Below are positions 23,509 through 33,181 of a stretch of DNA of 64,000 bases, piece after piece. This DNA comes from Streptomyces sp. NBC_01669 (lineage in GTDB: Bacteria; Actinomycetota; Actinomycetes; Streptomycetales; Streptomycetaceae), in NCBI RefSeq assembly GCF_026339735.1, contig NZ_JAPEQG010000002.1:248001-312000 (forward strand), read 5' to 3'. The number at the start of each line of letters is the position of its first letter. The first letter of the stretch is position 1. Position numbers and translations under genes: made by a program. Under the pieces are notes generated by a model that saw nothing but the letters and a program-made list of their open reading frames with translations, searched no databases and was not told where the DNA came from.

Positions 23509-25962
23509 CTACTCGGCGACGTCGATCTCGTAGTCGCGCTGGGCCCGCGGCTGGCCGGAGCTCTGGTATGCCGTGACCGTGAACCGCGCTGTTCCCGCCT
23601 TGGTGGGCGTACCCACGATCCCTCCGGTGTCGGCATTGAGCACGAGCCCATGGGGCAGGGCTCCCGAGGTCACCGCGTATCGCGTGGTCGCCGGCGTGTT
23701 GGTCTTCACGGTCGCCTCGTACAGGTGTCCCTTGGCCGCCGCGGGCAGCGGTCCGGCGTCGAGCTTCGAGGTCGGAGCGACGACGGCCTGGGGGTTGCCG
23801 ACCGGCTTGCCGTCAGCGTCCAGCTCCTGCAAGGACCATCGCTTGCCCGGCTCGACCACGGTCAGGTGCCAGTTCGTCGTCAGGTCGCGGAACCGCGCCC
23901 GCTGCTCCGCGGTGAACGCACCCAGGTTGCGGGCCGTCTCCCATTGCTGGATGGCATCGAGCAGTCGCGTCGTGTTCTCCCCGCCCGACACAAGGCTGGA
24001 GACCGAGCTCTGGAAACCTGCCCCGGCGTTCAGACCGGCGCCTCGAGCCAGCTTCCACTCCATGGTGAGCAGACTGTCCGAGCCCTTGAGGCTGATCCAG
24101 CCGAGCATTCCGGGAAGGTAGTTCGCCTGGAGGTACTTGTTGTTCTTGGACACCTGCTCCATCGAGGTGCTGCCGACTTCGCCCCAGCTGGCCCGGGTCA
24201 GCGCGTCCCAGGTGTTCGAGGTCATCCGGCTGGTCTCGGAGATGAATCGGTCCTTGGCGTCGATTCGCCGGAACGTCCCGTTCACGAGGTGAGCCATGCC
24301 GTATGCGCCCCAGCCGGACTCCGATGCCGACTCCAGGCCGTCCCACGACATACCGGTGATGCCGGTTTTGTTCCATGCGGTGGTCAGCCTGTCGCTGATC
24401 TCGTCGAGGACTGCATGGTTACCGATCGCGCCGCCGTAGCTGTTGGCCACGACTCGGGCGGCGTGGTCGTCCGCAGCGTGTGAGACCGCGACCGATCCCC
24501 ATCGCGCGCGCTGCACGCCGGTCAGCTTCCACTCGTTCCCGACCTGCTCGGCCGCTCCGTAGCTGACGAATTCGTCCCCGATGCGCAAGTAGCTGTGGTG
24601 CACTCCCGCAGCAAGCAGCGCGCCGGAGTCGAGGTACACGGTGGTGTCGCCGGCCGTCAACGGGCGGGTGAGCGAGGCGCTGCCCCCTGTCACGAGCCGG
24701 TTGTCGGCAGGTGCCGTGACGTAGGGGTCTTGCGGGCTCAAGGCCCAGTCGTAGGGCTCGTCGCCGGTGCCGATGAAGTCCGACAGGGTGTGTACGCCGA
24801 GCTGCACACCGTTGGCCTTGGCGATGTCCACGGCTGCCGCGGCCCCGGCGTCGCTCCCGCCCAGGCTCGAGTCGAACTTGTAGTGGCCGCTCGACTTCCA
24901 TGGCCCGTAGTTGGTGGTGAGTGAGTAGATGCGGTTCATGCCGGCCGCCTTGGCGAATCGGGCCGCCGCCGGAATGTTGTCGGTCTTCAGGTCGCCGAGC
25001 ACGAGCCACGACTGGCTGCTCGCCTGTGAGGCCTTCTGCCACTGACCGTTCAGCCTTGGGTAGGGCAGCTTCTCGCCCGCCGCGATGTTGGACAGGATCG
25101 TCGGCGTCGCCTCAGGCGAGGCTCCGAAGAGTGCCATCTTGGAACCGGCGATCTTGCCGTCGCGGCCGGGCAGCGGCCCGACCGGGATCGGATAACCGTG
25201 TACCTTGCGCTGGCGTTCCTTGGTGTAGTCGAAGGTGAAGGCGCGCAGTACGGAACCCCAGGGGGTCACGCCTGCCGCGCTCCACTCCTCCAGAGAACCC
25301 ACGCTCACGTGGTCCGGGTCGTGGTCAACCTCGCTCTCCCAGCCCATGTCCTGGTACTCCTGCGGCCAGGCGCCTTCGGTACGGTCGGTCAGCGGACGGA
25401 GCCCGATGGCGAAATCGTCGTCGCGGACCACGCCCACCGATGTGCCGACCGTCTCGGAGATCGACGTGGCCAGTGGGCCCCAGAGAAGGGTCTGCACATC
25501 GACGTCCTTCGGCGCGTCGACGGCGACCGCCTCGAACGTGGTGTAGCCGCGCTTGCTGACCAGCTTCACCTGGATCTTCCAATGCGCCGCCTTGTTCCGG
25601 AACGTGAGCATCTGGCCGCCGGGTCCGGAACGGTCAACCGTGGTCGGCCGTTGCTGCTTGCCGTCGACGACCAGGCTGACCAGGGACGTTGCATGACCGG
25701 GCGCGATGTGGTCGACCCCGGTCCTGACGTCCTCCAGACCTACGACCGTCCCTGTCCTGTCGAGCTCGAGGTCCAGATAGCCGGCCTGGATCTCGATCGA
25801 CGGAGTCGTTCCGTCAGGCCGTGCTTGCGCCGACTGTGCGCCGACCGTGGGCAGGATGCCGGCGGTCAGCATCACGACTGCCACGGCACCGGCCGCCCGC
25901 CGGCGCCGTTCGGGGCTCCTCCGGGTGGGCTGGGATCTGACTATGAGTTGTGAGAACTGCAT
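23509..25962 (-). CDS. Secreted glycoside hydrolase-like protein with C-terminal putative Ig domain
   Basis: ATG 25962 with AGGAG upstream gives 817 residues. A signal peptide is present (RRSPERRRRAAGAVAVVML, then GAQSAQA). The first 250 residues are beta-rich. A barrel-like middle part follows with LVLGDLKTDNIPAAARFAKA, GVQLGVHTLSDFIGTGDEPY, GMSWDGLESASESGWGAYG and RFISETSRMTSNTWD. The Asp/Glu in SWDGLE and the Glu in ISETSR are candidate catalytic acids. The last 90 residues (LYEATVKTNTPATTRYAV, LPHGLVLNADTGGIVGTPTK) form a He_PIG-type Ig domain. The gene lies 56 bases downstream of the permease genes. I cannot name the glycosidase family. Confidence 0.75.
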   Translation of the reverse strand: MQFSQLIVRSQPTRRSPERRRRAAGAVAVVMLTAGILPTVGAQSAQARPDGTTPSIEIQAGYLDLELDRTGTVVGLEDVRTGVDHIAPGHATSLVSLVVDGKQQRPTTVDRSGPGGQMLTFRNKAAHWKIQVKLVSKRGYTTFEAVAVDAPKDVDVQTLLWGPLATSISETVGTSVGVVRDDDFAIGLRPLTDRTEGAWPQEYQDMGWESEVDHDPDHVSVGSLEEWSAAGVTPWGSVLRAFTFDYTKERQRKVHGYPIPVGPLPGRDGKIAGSKMALFGASPEATPTILSNIAAGEKLPYPRLNGQWQKASQASSQSWLVLGDLKTDNIPAAARFAKAAGMNRIYSLTTNYGPWKSSGHYKFDSSLGGSDAGAAAAVDIAKANGVQLGVHTLSDFIGTGDEPYDWALSPQDPYVTAPADNRLVTGGSASLTRPLTAGDTTVYLDSGALLAAGVHHSYLRIGDEFVSYGAAEQVGNEWKLTGVQRARWGSVAVSHAADDHAARVVANSYGGAIGNHAVLDEISDRLTTAWNKTGITGMSWDGLESASESGWGAYGMAHLVNGTFRRIDAKDRFISETSRMTSNTWDALTRASWGEVGSTSMEQVSKNNKYLQANYLPGMLGWISLKGSDSLLTMEWKLARGAGLNAGAGFQSSVSSLVSGGENTTRLLDAIQQWETARNLGAFTAEQRARFRDLTTNWHLTVVEPGKRWSLQELDADGKPVGNPQAVVAPTSKLDAGPLPAAAKGHLYEATVKTNTPATTRYAVTSGALPHGLVLNADTGGIVGTPTKAGTARFTVTAYQSSGQPRAQRDYEIDVAE

Positions 25963-26018
25963 GATGGTGCTCCTGTCATCTTTGACGGAAACTGCGCTGC
26001 ACCGGCCGCTTGTGCCGG

Positions 26019-26846
26019 TCAGCCCTTCGTGGCGCCGCCGGTCAGGCCGCGGACGAAGTGCTTCTGGAAGGCGAGGTAGAAGGCCAGGACGGGCAGTGTG
26101 GCCAGCAGCATGAAGGCGAACACCGCCCCGAAGTCCTGCTGGTAGGGGCCGATGGAGCGGAAGATCCCGACCGTCACGGTGTTCCCGGCTCCCGGGCCCA
26201 GGACGAGCAGCGGGGTCAGGAAGTCGTTCCAGACCCAGACCCCGAGGAAGATCAGCACGCTGGCCGAGGCCGGCCGCAGGAGCGGGAAGACAACCTGCCA
26301 GAAGATCCGGATCCGGCCGGCACCGTCGACCGCTGCGGCCTCTTCGAGCTCGCGGGGGATCGAGCGGATGAAGCCCATGAAGACGAACACGGCGAACGGT
26401 AGGTAGTACCCGACGTTGACCAGTACCGCGCCCGGCATCGTGTGCATCAGCCCGATGGCGTTGAGGATCCGTGTGATCGGAAGCATGATCACTGCGGGCG
26501 GGATCATCAGGCCGGTCAGCATGACGCCGAGGACGGCACGGCTCCACCAGCGGCCCGACCGGACGAGGTGGTAGGCCGACATCGCGGCCAGCACGGTGGT
26601 GATCAGGATCGAGAGGGTGGTCAGTATGACGGAGTTGACGAGGCCGTACCAGAACAGCCCGTCAGGCCGCTGGAGCACCTGCTCGATGTTGTCGAGGGTC
26701 GGCGGAACCGGGAGCGCGAGCGGCGATCCGACGACCTTGGCACTGGTTTTGAAGGCGTTGACCAGCGCCACGTAGAGCGGCAGACAGAAGACGGCCGCCA
26801 CGCCGGTGGCCAACAGCGGGCGGACCCACGGCGTTCGGGAGTTCAC
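26019..26846 (-). CDS. Sugar ABC transporter permease (MalG type)
   Basis: The 275-residue inner-membrane protein has six predicted helices. The EAA loop that contacts the ATPase is EEAAAVDGAGRIRIFWQVVF, and it ends with LAFQKHFVRGLTGGATKG, the usual MalG-type tail. Its start overlaps the stop of the preceding permease by four bases (26843-26846). It forms a CUT1-type importer with the two upstream genes. No ATPase gene is nearby, so a shared MsiK-type ATPase is likely. Confidence 0.93.
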   Translation of the reverse strand: MNSRTPWVRPLLATGVAAVFCLPLYVALVNAFKTSAKVVGSPLALPVPPTLDNIEQVLQRPDGLFWYGLVNSVILTTLSILITTVLAAMSAYHLVRSGRWWSRAVLGVMLTGLMIPPAVIMLPITRILNAIGLMHTMPGAVLVNVGYYLPFAVFVFMGFIRSIPRELEEAAAVDGAGRIRIFWQVVFPLLRPASASVLIFLGVWVWNDFLTPLLVLGPGAGNTVTVGIFRSIGPYQQDFGAVFAFMLLATLPVLAFYLAFQKHFVRGLTGGATKG

Positions 26847-27841
26847 AGGTTCACCTCTCGTCGTTGCAGGAGCTTGAGCGTGGTCACGCTCGCGATCGAC
26901 ACCACGACGAGCATGATCCCGGCCATCGCGGACGCCACTCCCGGGCGTTGCTCGGAGAAGGCGGTGCGGATCACCTCGAAAGCGACGGTGGCCGTTCCGT
27001 CGGTGCCGGGGCCGCCGTTGGTGAGCACGGCGATCTGGTCGTAGACCTTGAACGCGCTGATCATCAGCATCACGGTGTTGATCGTCAACGCGGGCGCGAG
27101 CATCGGCCAGGTGATCGCGCGGAACTGCTGCCAGGGGCCGGCGCCGTCGAGGCTCGCCGCCTCATCGAGCTCGGCGGGGATCCCCGCGAGCCCGGCGAGG
27201 TAGACCACGACGGCGAAGCCGAGCAACTGCCAGACCATGATCCCGGAGACGGAGTAGATCGCGTACGACGGATCCGTGAGCCAGCCCGGCGGGCTCTTGA
27301 CCCCCAGCGAGACGAGCGTGCTGTTCAGCAGGCCGTCGTCCGCCAGGATCGCGCGCCCGATCACCGACACCACCACGGCGGAAAGGATCACCGGTGTGAA
27401 GTAGACGCCGCGCAGCAGGCTGTAGAGCCGACCCTGCCGGCGCAGCAGCAGGGCGATCGCGAGACCGAGCAGGTTCGTCAACAGCACCACGATCACCGTG
27501 ATCACCACGGTGTTCCACAAAGAGTGCCGGAACTCCTCGTCCCCGAGGAGGAAACCGTAGTTGTCCAGGCCCACGAAAGAGGTGTTCGGGCGGGTGGCGC
27601 GCTCGTCGGTCATCCCGATGTAGAGGGTCCACAGGATGGGTGCCAGAACCATCGCGGTGAAGACCGTGAGGGTCGGCAGGACGAAGACGGCGAAGGCTCC
27701 CGCCGACGGCCATGTCCAGGTGCGGCGCCTGCGCGGCCCACCCGTGCGCCCGGACGGGGCCGCAGTGGGCTCCGGCCGACCAGACCGCGGGACTCCTCCA
27801 GCGGCAACGTCCCCCGGCCGGGAGCGCAGGGGATGCGTCAC
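26843..27841 (-). CDS. Sugar ABC transporter permease (MalF type)
   Basis: This 332-residue permease has a charged 45-residue cytoplasmic N-terminus and then six membrane helices. The EAA loop is DEAASLDGAGPWQQFRAITW, and KVYDQIAVLTNGGPG is the periplasmic/last-loop signature of MalF-type permeases. It overlaps both neighbours by four bases (26843-26846 and 27838-27841), so the three transport genes are translationally coupled. Confidence 0.93.
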   Translation of the reverse strand: MTHPLRSRPGDVAAGGVPRSGRPEPTAAPSGRTGGPRRRRTWTWPSAGAFAVFVLPTLTVFTAMVLAPILWTLYIGMTDERATRPNTSFVGLDNYGFLLGDEEFRHSLWNTVVITVIVVLLTNLLGLAIALLLRRQGRLYSLLRGVYFTPVILSAVVVSVIGRAILADDGLLNSTLVSLGVKSPPGWLTDPSYAIYSVSGIMVWQLLGFAVVVYLAGLAGIPAELDEAASLDGAGPWQQFRAITWPMLAPALTINTVMLMISAFKVYDQIAVLTNGGPGTDGTATVAFEVIRTAFSEQRPGVASAMAGIMLVVVSIASVTTLKLLQRREVNL

Positions 27842-29127
27842 TTCGAGAGCTCCTTGAACTGCTTGTTCAGCGTCGCGACGAACTTGCCCACGTCCGCGCG
27901 GCCGTTGAGGAGATCGTTCAGTGCCGCGTCGACCTTGGGTATGAAGCCCGACGGCAGGGCCGGGACGCCGCCTTCGTTACCGAAGCTCGGTGTCACGGTT
28001 CCGCTGGACTGGGCCCTGTTGTAGAGATCGAGGGTGGTGTTGTACAGCGGCGGCAGACCGGACGGCGGCTTGTAGCCCTTGAGGGCGACGAACAAGCCGT
28101 CGTACCGCGCTCCGCCGTCGGCGTTCAGCTTGGAGAACTCGATGGCCCACTTCTTGGCCTTGGCGACGTGGGGGGACTTGGCGCCCACCGACAGCCCGCC
28201 GCCGGTGTACGTGGGCACGACGAGCGAGCCGTCCTGCGTGGGCATGGGGAAGACGCCGATCTGCTTCTGCTGCGCCTTGTCCGGGGCCGCCGGGAACCAC
28301 GAGCCCATCGGGTACATCGCGCCCTTGCCCGCGAGGAACGCCTCCTGCGCCTGTGCGTAGGTGGCCGACAGGTTGTCGACGTTCTCCTTGCCCGCCAGCG
28401 CCTTCATCTTGGTCGCCGCGTTGACGAACAGCGGGTCGCTGAAGTCGGTCTTCCCCTCGACCAGCTTGTCGAGCCACTTCGGGTCCTTGGCGTAGACCTC
28501 GTCGGCCACCAGCTGGGAGAAGGTCCATCGCGGGCCGAGGCCGTCCGGTGCACCGCCACCGATGACGAACGGCTTGATCCCCGCCGCCTTCAGCTTGCCG
28601 ACCGCGGCAAGCAGGTCGTCCCATTTCTTCGGAGGAGTGGTGATGCCCGCCTTCTCGAAGGCCGCCTTCCGGTAGTAGATCTGCCAGGTCTGCGAGTTGG
28701 TGGGCAGCTGGTAGATCTTGCCGTTGAAGCTGTTCGCGGTCGGGCTGACCCAGTCCGCCAGTTCCTTCTTGCTGAACTGAGCGAGCTTGCCGCCCTCCGC
28801 CAGTCCGGCAGGGTCGATCGCGACCATGATGTCGGGCAGCGCACCGGTCGAGTCGAGCTGGCGCGCGTACTCGTTGCGCTGCTCGGCACTCGGCGCGACG
28901 AGTTTCTTGATCTTCACCCCCGGCACCTTGGCGCTGGTCCTGGCGATGATGTCGTCCCAGTAGGAGGCGGTGAGGTTGGGGGTCTCGAAGGTGAGCAGGC
29001 TCAGCGTCACGTCACCGCCCGAACTGTTCCCGTCTCCGCCTTCGCTCCCGCCGCCGACGGCACACCCGGTCAGTCCGACCAGGCCCAATGCCGCGGCCAT
29101 CGCGACCCAGTTGGCCCGCTTGCCCAT
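27838..29127 (-). CDS. Sugar-binding lipoprotein of ABC transporter
   Basis: I start at ATG 29127 because AAGGAGG lies just before it; a further ATG at 29154 lacks such a site. The 429-residue protein begins with a lipoprotein signal ending LVGLTGC and a Gly/Ser linker. The body is a CUT1 solute-binding protein (SBP_bac_1): LTSYWDDI-like opening, SFNGKIYQLPTNSQTWQIYY, FLAGKGAMYPMGSWFPAAP and the closing VDAALNDLLNGRADVGKF. It should capture an oligosaccharide or galactoside outside the cell and pass it to the two permeases. TTGACA at 29202-29197 is a candidate -35 box. Confidence 0.93.
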   Translation of the reverse strand: MGKRANWVAMAAALGLVGLTGCAVGGGSEGGDGNSSGGDVTLSLLTFETPNLTASYWDDIIARTSAKVPGVKIKKLVAPSAEQRNEYARQLDSTGALPDIMVAIDPAGLAEGGKLAQFSKKELADWVSPTANSFNGKIYQLPTNSQTWQIYYRKAAFEKAGITTPPKKWDDLLAAVGKLKAAGIKPFVIGGGAPDGLGPRWTFSQLVADEVYAKDPKWLDKLVEGKTDFSDPLFVNAATKMKALAGKENVDNLSATYAQAQEAFLAGKGAMYPMGSWFPAAPDKAQQKQIGVFPMPTQDGSLVVPTYTGGGLSVGAKSPHVAKAKKWAIEFSKLNADGGARYDGLFVALKGYKPPSGLPPLYNTTLDLYNRAQSSGTVTPSFGNEGGVPALPSGFIPKVDAALNDLLNGRADVGKFVATLNKQFKELSK

Positions 29128-29196
29128 GAGGCCCTCCTTGCTGGTCGAACCCATCAGGGGATGTCGCTCGGCCAGAATTTAGATAAGTAAGTTTCT

Positions 29197-29239
29197 TGTC
29201 AATATTGCTCTTGGGGCGTCAATGTAGATAGCGTGACGC
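29197..29239. promoter_or_regulatory. Divergent promoter/operator between binding protein and ROK regulator
   Basis: The 113-base divergent gap is unusually AT-rich for this window. It has TTGACA on the minus strand (29202-29197) for the transport operon and TAGATA at 29225-29230 as a -10 box for the ROK gene. An inverted repeat GCGTCA...TGACGC (29216-29221 and 29234-29239, 12 bases apart) straddles that -10 box. The position fits an operator for autoregulation by the ROK protein. Confidence 0.5.
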
Positions 29240-29240
29240 T

Positions 29241-30464
29241 GTGAGTCAAGACATGCGTGAAACCCAGCGCAGCGCGGCTCCCGCAGGCCGTGCGGGCGAT
29301 GCCCACCTGTTGCGCAAGCTCAACCTCGCGGCCGCGATGCGGGCGTTCCTCGATACGACGTCGCTAACGGTCAGCGACGTGCGCAAGACCGTCGGAGTCT
29401 CCCGCCCCACCGCCGAGGAACTGCTGGCGACGCTGCTTGATCAGGGCTTCGTCCGTGAGGCGCTCGGGCGTCCGAACGGCGAGCGGTCCGCGGGACGGCC
29501 GGCCCGGCGCTACGAGGTCGTGGCCGAGAACTTCGCCGTCGTCGGAGTCGACATCGGCGCCCACAAGGTGGCCGTGGTCGTCTGCGACCTGCGCGGGAAC
29601 GTCGTGGCGGTGCGCAGACGCAGCGTCGGCTCCGGCCTCGGGCCGGCCGAGCGCATCGGGGCGGCGGCACGTCTGGTGGAGGCGACCGTCCGGCAGACCG
29701 GGACGAGCTGGGAACAGATCCGCTCGGTGGCCTGCGGCATCACCGGCGTGGCGGCCAGCGGCTCGGAGGTCAAGGACGTCCGCACCGTTCCTGCGGGCCA
29801 GGACCTGGACGTCTACTCGCTCCCGGGCTTCGACAAAATCGACGTGGTCTCGGAGGTGTCGGGGCGCTTCAAGCGCGACGTGCTGGTATCCAACGACATT
29901 CACCTCGCAGCGGTGGCCGAGCAGTGGCAGGGCGCCGCCGCCGAGGCGCGCGACCTCGTCTACATGCACGCCGGCCGCCGCCTCGGGGCCGCGATCGTCA
30001 TCAACGGGCAGATCCACAACGGACGGCACGGCCTGGCGGCGTCCGTCGGCGCCATGAAGATCCTGGGGTGGGCCGACGCGATGGCGCAGCTCGACCACGA
30101 GAGCCGCAGGCTTGCGGGCTCGGCCGCTGAGGAGTCCACCAGCGACGACGTCCGGGCGCTCTTCGAGGCGGCCGCGAACGGCGACCGCACTGCGGTGCGC
30201 ACCGTCGACCGCGTCGCCGAGGCCCTCGCCCTGGGCGCCTCCATCTTGGTCCACGCCGTCGACCCCGACCTCGTCGTGCTCGGCGGCGGCCTGTCCCGCG
30301 CGGGGGACGTGCTCACCGGTCCATTCGAGCGGCACTTGGCCGCGACCTCACTCGACTCGCCGGAGTTCCGCGTGTCCCTGCTCGGCGACGAGTCCGTCGC
30401 CCTCGGCGCCGCCCGGCTGGCCCTCGACGATCTCAAGGCGCGCCTGCTCGCAGTGCAGGCCTGA
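29241..30464 (+). CDS. ROK-family transcriptional regulator
   Basis: The 407-residue protein starts at GTG 29241. A winged helix (LTVSDVRKTVGVSRPTAEELLATLLDQ region) comes first, followed by a sugar-kinase-like ROK domain with VVGVDIGAHKVAVVV, HAGRRLGAAIVINGQIHNG and DPDLVVLGGGLSRAG. The usual zinc motif CxCGxxGCxE after the GH.. segment is not present, so this is an unusual ROK protein. The start lies 10 bases after a TAGATA box and has no ribosome site, suggesting a leaderless mRNA. It probably represses the divergent transporter and the downstream alpha-galactosidase until a sugar binds. Confidence 0.9.
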   Translation: MSQDMRETQRSAAPAGRAGDAHLLRKLNLAAAMRAFLDTTSLTVSDVRKTVGVSRPTAEELLATLLDQGFVREALGRPNGERSAGRPARRYEVVAENFAVVGVDIGAHKVAVVVCDLRGNVVAVRRRSVGSGLGPAERIGAAARLVEATVRQTGTSWEQIRSVACGITGVAASGSEVKDVRTVPAGQDLDVYSLPGFDKIDVVSEVSGRFKRDVLVSNDIHLAAVAEQWQGAAAEARDLVYMHAGRRLGAAIVINGQIHNGRHGLAASVGAMKILGWADAMAQLDHESRRLAGSAAEESTSDDVRALFEAAANGDRTAVRTVDRVAEALALGASILVHAVDPDLVVLGGGLSRAGDVLTGPFERHLAATSLDSPEFRVSLLGDESVALGAARLALDDLKARLLAVQA

Positions 30465-30498
30465 TCCGCCCCCTCTCACCGCACCAAGGAGCCACCGA

Positions 30499-32652
30499 AT
30501 GATCGAGCCCGGACGCGTTGCCGTGCCCGCGCCCACCGCCCCCGTGTCCCTCTCCGGTCTCGGCGGGACCGAGACCACGACGATGGTCCTGCTGCCGCGG
30601 GCGGACGGCTTGCCTGACTTCGGGTGGATGGGGCTTTCCTTGACGGCGAGAGACGTCCGATCCTTGACGATCCCAGCCTCGGTCGAGACCACGGCCTGGA
30701 ACTCCTGGCTGATCGGCTCACCGGTCAGCGTGTTCCCGGAGCACGCGCGCGGCTACCTCGGACGGCCTGCGCTGCTCGGCCACCGGGTCGGCCCCGAAGG
30801 CCCCGGGAGCGACTGGTCCACCGCGTTCGGTCCCGGCTCGGTGCGGTGTGACGACGGCTCGCTCGTGGTCCAGGCCACCGACGAGGCAGCGGGACTCGAA
30901 CTGCGCTTCGAGGCCGAAGCCGTCCCGGGGGGAGGGCTCCGCCTCCGGCACCTGTTGACCAACGTCGATGCCGGCCCCTATGTGGTCGACGCGCTCGAGG
31001 TGGTCATCCCCGTTCCGACCGGCGCGGGCGAGATCCTCGACTTCACCGGTCGATGGGCCCGCGAGCGGCAACCCCAGCGCCGTGCCCTGGCGGACGGGCA
31101 GTGGGTCCGGGAGCACCGCCGCGGCATGCGCATCCTCGACGGCACTGGCCTGATCGTGGTCGGTACCCCTGGCTTCGGATACGGCGACGGTGAGGTGCTC
31201 GGTGTCCACCTCGCCTGGAGTGGCAACCACCGGTATACCGTCGAGCAACTCAGCTCTGGCACCGCCGTCGTCCGGGCCGGCGAGTTGCTGCACCCGGGCG
31301 AGGTGGTCCTCGCTGAGGGCGAGACGTACGCGATGCCCTGGGTACACGTGACCGCGTCCGCGCGCGGGCTCGACGGCCTGGCGGACGCCACCCATCAGTA
31401 CGTCCGGTCGCTCGCGGCCCATCCGTCCCCGCCCGCACCCGTCATGTTCAACCCGTGGGAGGCGGTCTACCTCGACCACGACCTCGACACGCTGACGGCG
31501 CTGGTCGACATCTCGGCCAGGCTGGGCGCCGAGCGTTTCGTGCTCGACGACGGGTGGTTCGCGGGCCGCACCTCCCTCGACGACGGCCTGGGCGACTGGA
31601 CCCCGGACCCGGCGGTGTGGCCGGACGGGCTGGCACCGCTTGTGGACCGGGTGCACGAGAAGGGGATGGAGTTCGGGCTCTGGTGGGAGCCGGAGGCCGT
31701 CAACCCGAACTCCGCGGTCTACCGGGACCACCCCGACTGGATCCTGCGCACGGGCGACCGGTCGCCCGTGCTGGAACGCAACTGCTACCTGCTCGATCTC
31801 AGCCGGGAGGATGTGCGGACACACCTGCTCGACGCCTTCGGCCGCCTGGTGGCGGCGCACCGGATCGACTTCGTCAAGTGGGACCACAACCGCGACCAGA
31901 TCGACGGCGGTGACTCGCGCGGCTCCGGCCGGCCCGCGTCACGGCGGCAGACCCTTGCCTTCCGCGAGCTCCTCGACGAGCTGGCCCGCCGCCATCCCGG
32001 CATCTCGTGGGAGAGCTGTGCCTCGGGAGGCGGCAGGATCGACCTGGACGTGCTCGAGCGGGTCCAGAGCGCCTGGGCCTCCGACGTCACCGATCCGCTG
32101 TCCCGCCAACCGATCCAGCACTGGACCGCCCAGCTCGCCCCGCTGGAGTACCTCGGCGCTCATGTCGCCGCGCCGGTCTCCCACCAGACCGGCCGGACCA
32201 GCATCCTGGACCTCCGCGCGGCCACGGCCTTCTTCGGCCAGTTCGGCGTCCAGTGGGACCTCACGAAGGTGCCGGCCCACGAGCTGGACCGCCTCGCGTG
32301 CTGGATCGACCTTTACAAGCGGCACCGCGCGCTCCTGCACACGGGTCGGTTGACACGCGTCGAGCTGCCCGACGGTCTGCTCGCGCATGGAGTGGTCGCT
32401 CGCGACCGCTCGGAGGCGCTCTTCTCCTACGCCCAGCTCGACGAGATCGTGCCCGTGCCACCGCGGCTCCGCATCCCAGGACTCGACCCGGACCAGAACT
32501 ACCGCGCCTCGCTCGTCACTCCCACCGACCCGTCGGCGACCTGGGAAGTCACGGGCATCCAGGCCTCCGGCGCGGCGCTGGGAGCACTCGGGCTACCGGG
32601 TCCCGCGCGGGCACCCCAGAGCGCGGCGCTGGTCCACCTGCGCGCCCTCTGA
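30499..32652 (+). CDS. GH36 alpha-galactosidase
   Basis: ATG 30499 follows AAGGAGCCACCGA and gives 717 residues, the normal size of the family. An N-terminal beta-supersandwich leads into the barrel: RFVLDDGWFAGRTSLDDGLG, FGLWWEPEAVNPNS, the nucleophile Asp in FVKWDHNRDQ, ISWESCASGGGRIDL, and the acid/base Asp in AWASDVTDPLSRQPIQHW. There is no signal peptide, so it acts on imported alpha-galactosides in the cytoplasm. It lies 34 bases behind the ROK gene, in the same orientation. Confidence 0.93.
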   Translation: MIEPGRVAVPAPTAPVSLSGLGGTETTTMVLLPRADGLPDFGWMGLSLTARDVRSLTIPASVETTAWNSWLIGSPVSVFPEHARGYLGRPALLGHRVGPEGPGSDWSTAFGPGSVRCDDGSLVVQATDEAAGLELRFEAEAVPGGGLRLRHLLTNVDAGPYVVDALEVVIPVPTGAGEILDFTGRWARERQPQRRALADGQWVREHRRGMRILDGTGLIVVGTPGFGYGDGEVLGVHLAWSGNHRYTVEQLSSGTAVVRAGELLHPGEVVLAEGETYAMPWVHVTASARGLDGLADATHQYVRSLAAHPSPPAPVMFNPWEAVYLDHDLDTLTALVDISARLGAERFVLDDGWFAGRTSLDDGLGDWTPDPAVWPDGLAPLVDRVHEKGMEFGLWWEPEAVNPNSAVYRDHPDWILRTGDRSPVLERNCYLLDLSREDVRTHLLDAFGRLVAAHRIDFVKWDHNRDQIDGGDSRGSGRPASRRQTLAFRELLDELARRHPGISWESCASGGGRIDLDVLERVQSAWASDVTDPLSRQPIQHWTAQLAPLEYLGAHVAAPVSHQTGRTSILDLRAATAFFGQFGVQWDLTKVPAHELDRLACWIDLYKRHRALLHTGRLTRVELPDGLLAHGVVARDRSEALFSYAQLDEIVPVPPRLRIPGLDPDQNYRASLVTPTDPSATWEVTGIQASGAALGALGLPGPARAPQSAALVHLRAL

Positions 32653-32799
32653 TCCGGCCATGGCACCTCGGGACCGCATGACGTTGCGCATGCGCTACCC
32701 GCTTCACGAGTCGTGGTGCTGGCCCGGTTTCCGGATGCCATCCGGGAACCGGGCCAGATCCGAGAACTGCAGCTCGATCCTCATCCGGGGGCGCGTGTG

Positions 32800-33160
32800 C
32801 TGCTCACACCCGCACCGGCCGCCGTCGGATCACCCGCAGCACCGGAGGATGCTGCGGAACCGGAGTCCCTTCCCCCTCGGTCAGTGCTTGTTCCAAGGCG
32901 TCCAGGGTCTCTCCGGCTACTGCCAGTCCGGCCGACTCCTGGTGTGCCCGCACGATCGTGGAGTCCACTCTGACCGGTTCCAAGCCGACCTCGCCCCTCG
33001 CGGCGGCCTCGGCGATCAACGCGTCACGCCCTGGAACACCCCGGTCTTGGCCCAGCCGTTGAACCGGGAGTAGATCGTCGGCCAGGCCCCATAGCGTTCC
33101 GGGACATCCCGCCAGCCACTGCCGGTGCGGAACCGCCAAAGCACGGGCCTTCCCCCGTGA
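32800..33160 (-). pseudogene. IS5-family transposase fragment
   Basis: On the minus strand the sequence reads LWRFRTGSGWRDVPERYG, then AWPTIYSRFNGWAKTGVFQG; after a frame break it continues as EVGLEPVRVDSTIVRAHQES. These are the N-terminal half and first catalytic Asp of an IS5-type transposase. The rest of the DDE domain is missing. It follows the alpha-galactosidase gene by about 150 bases. Confidence 0.75.
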
Positions 33161-33181
33161 AGGTGGGCACGCGGTTATTGA

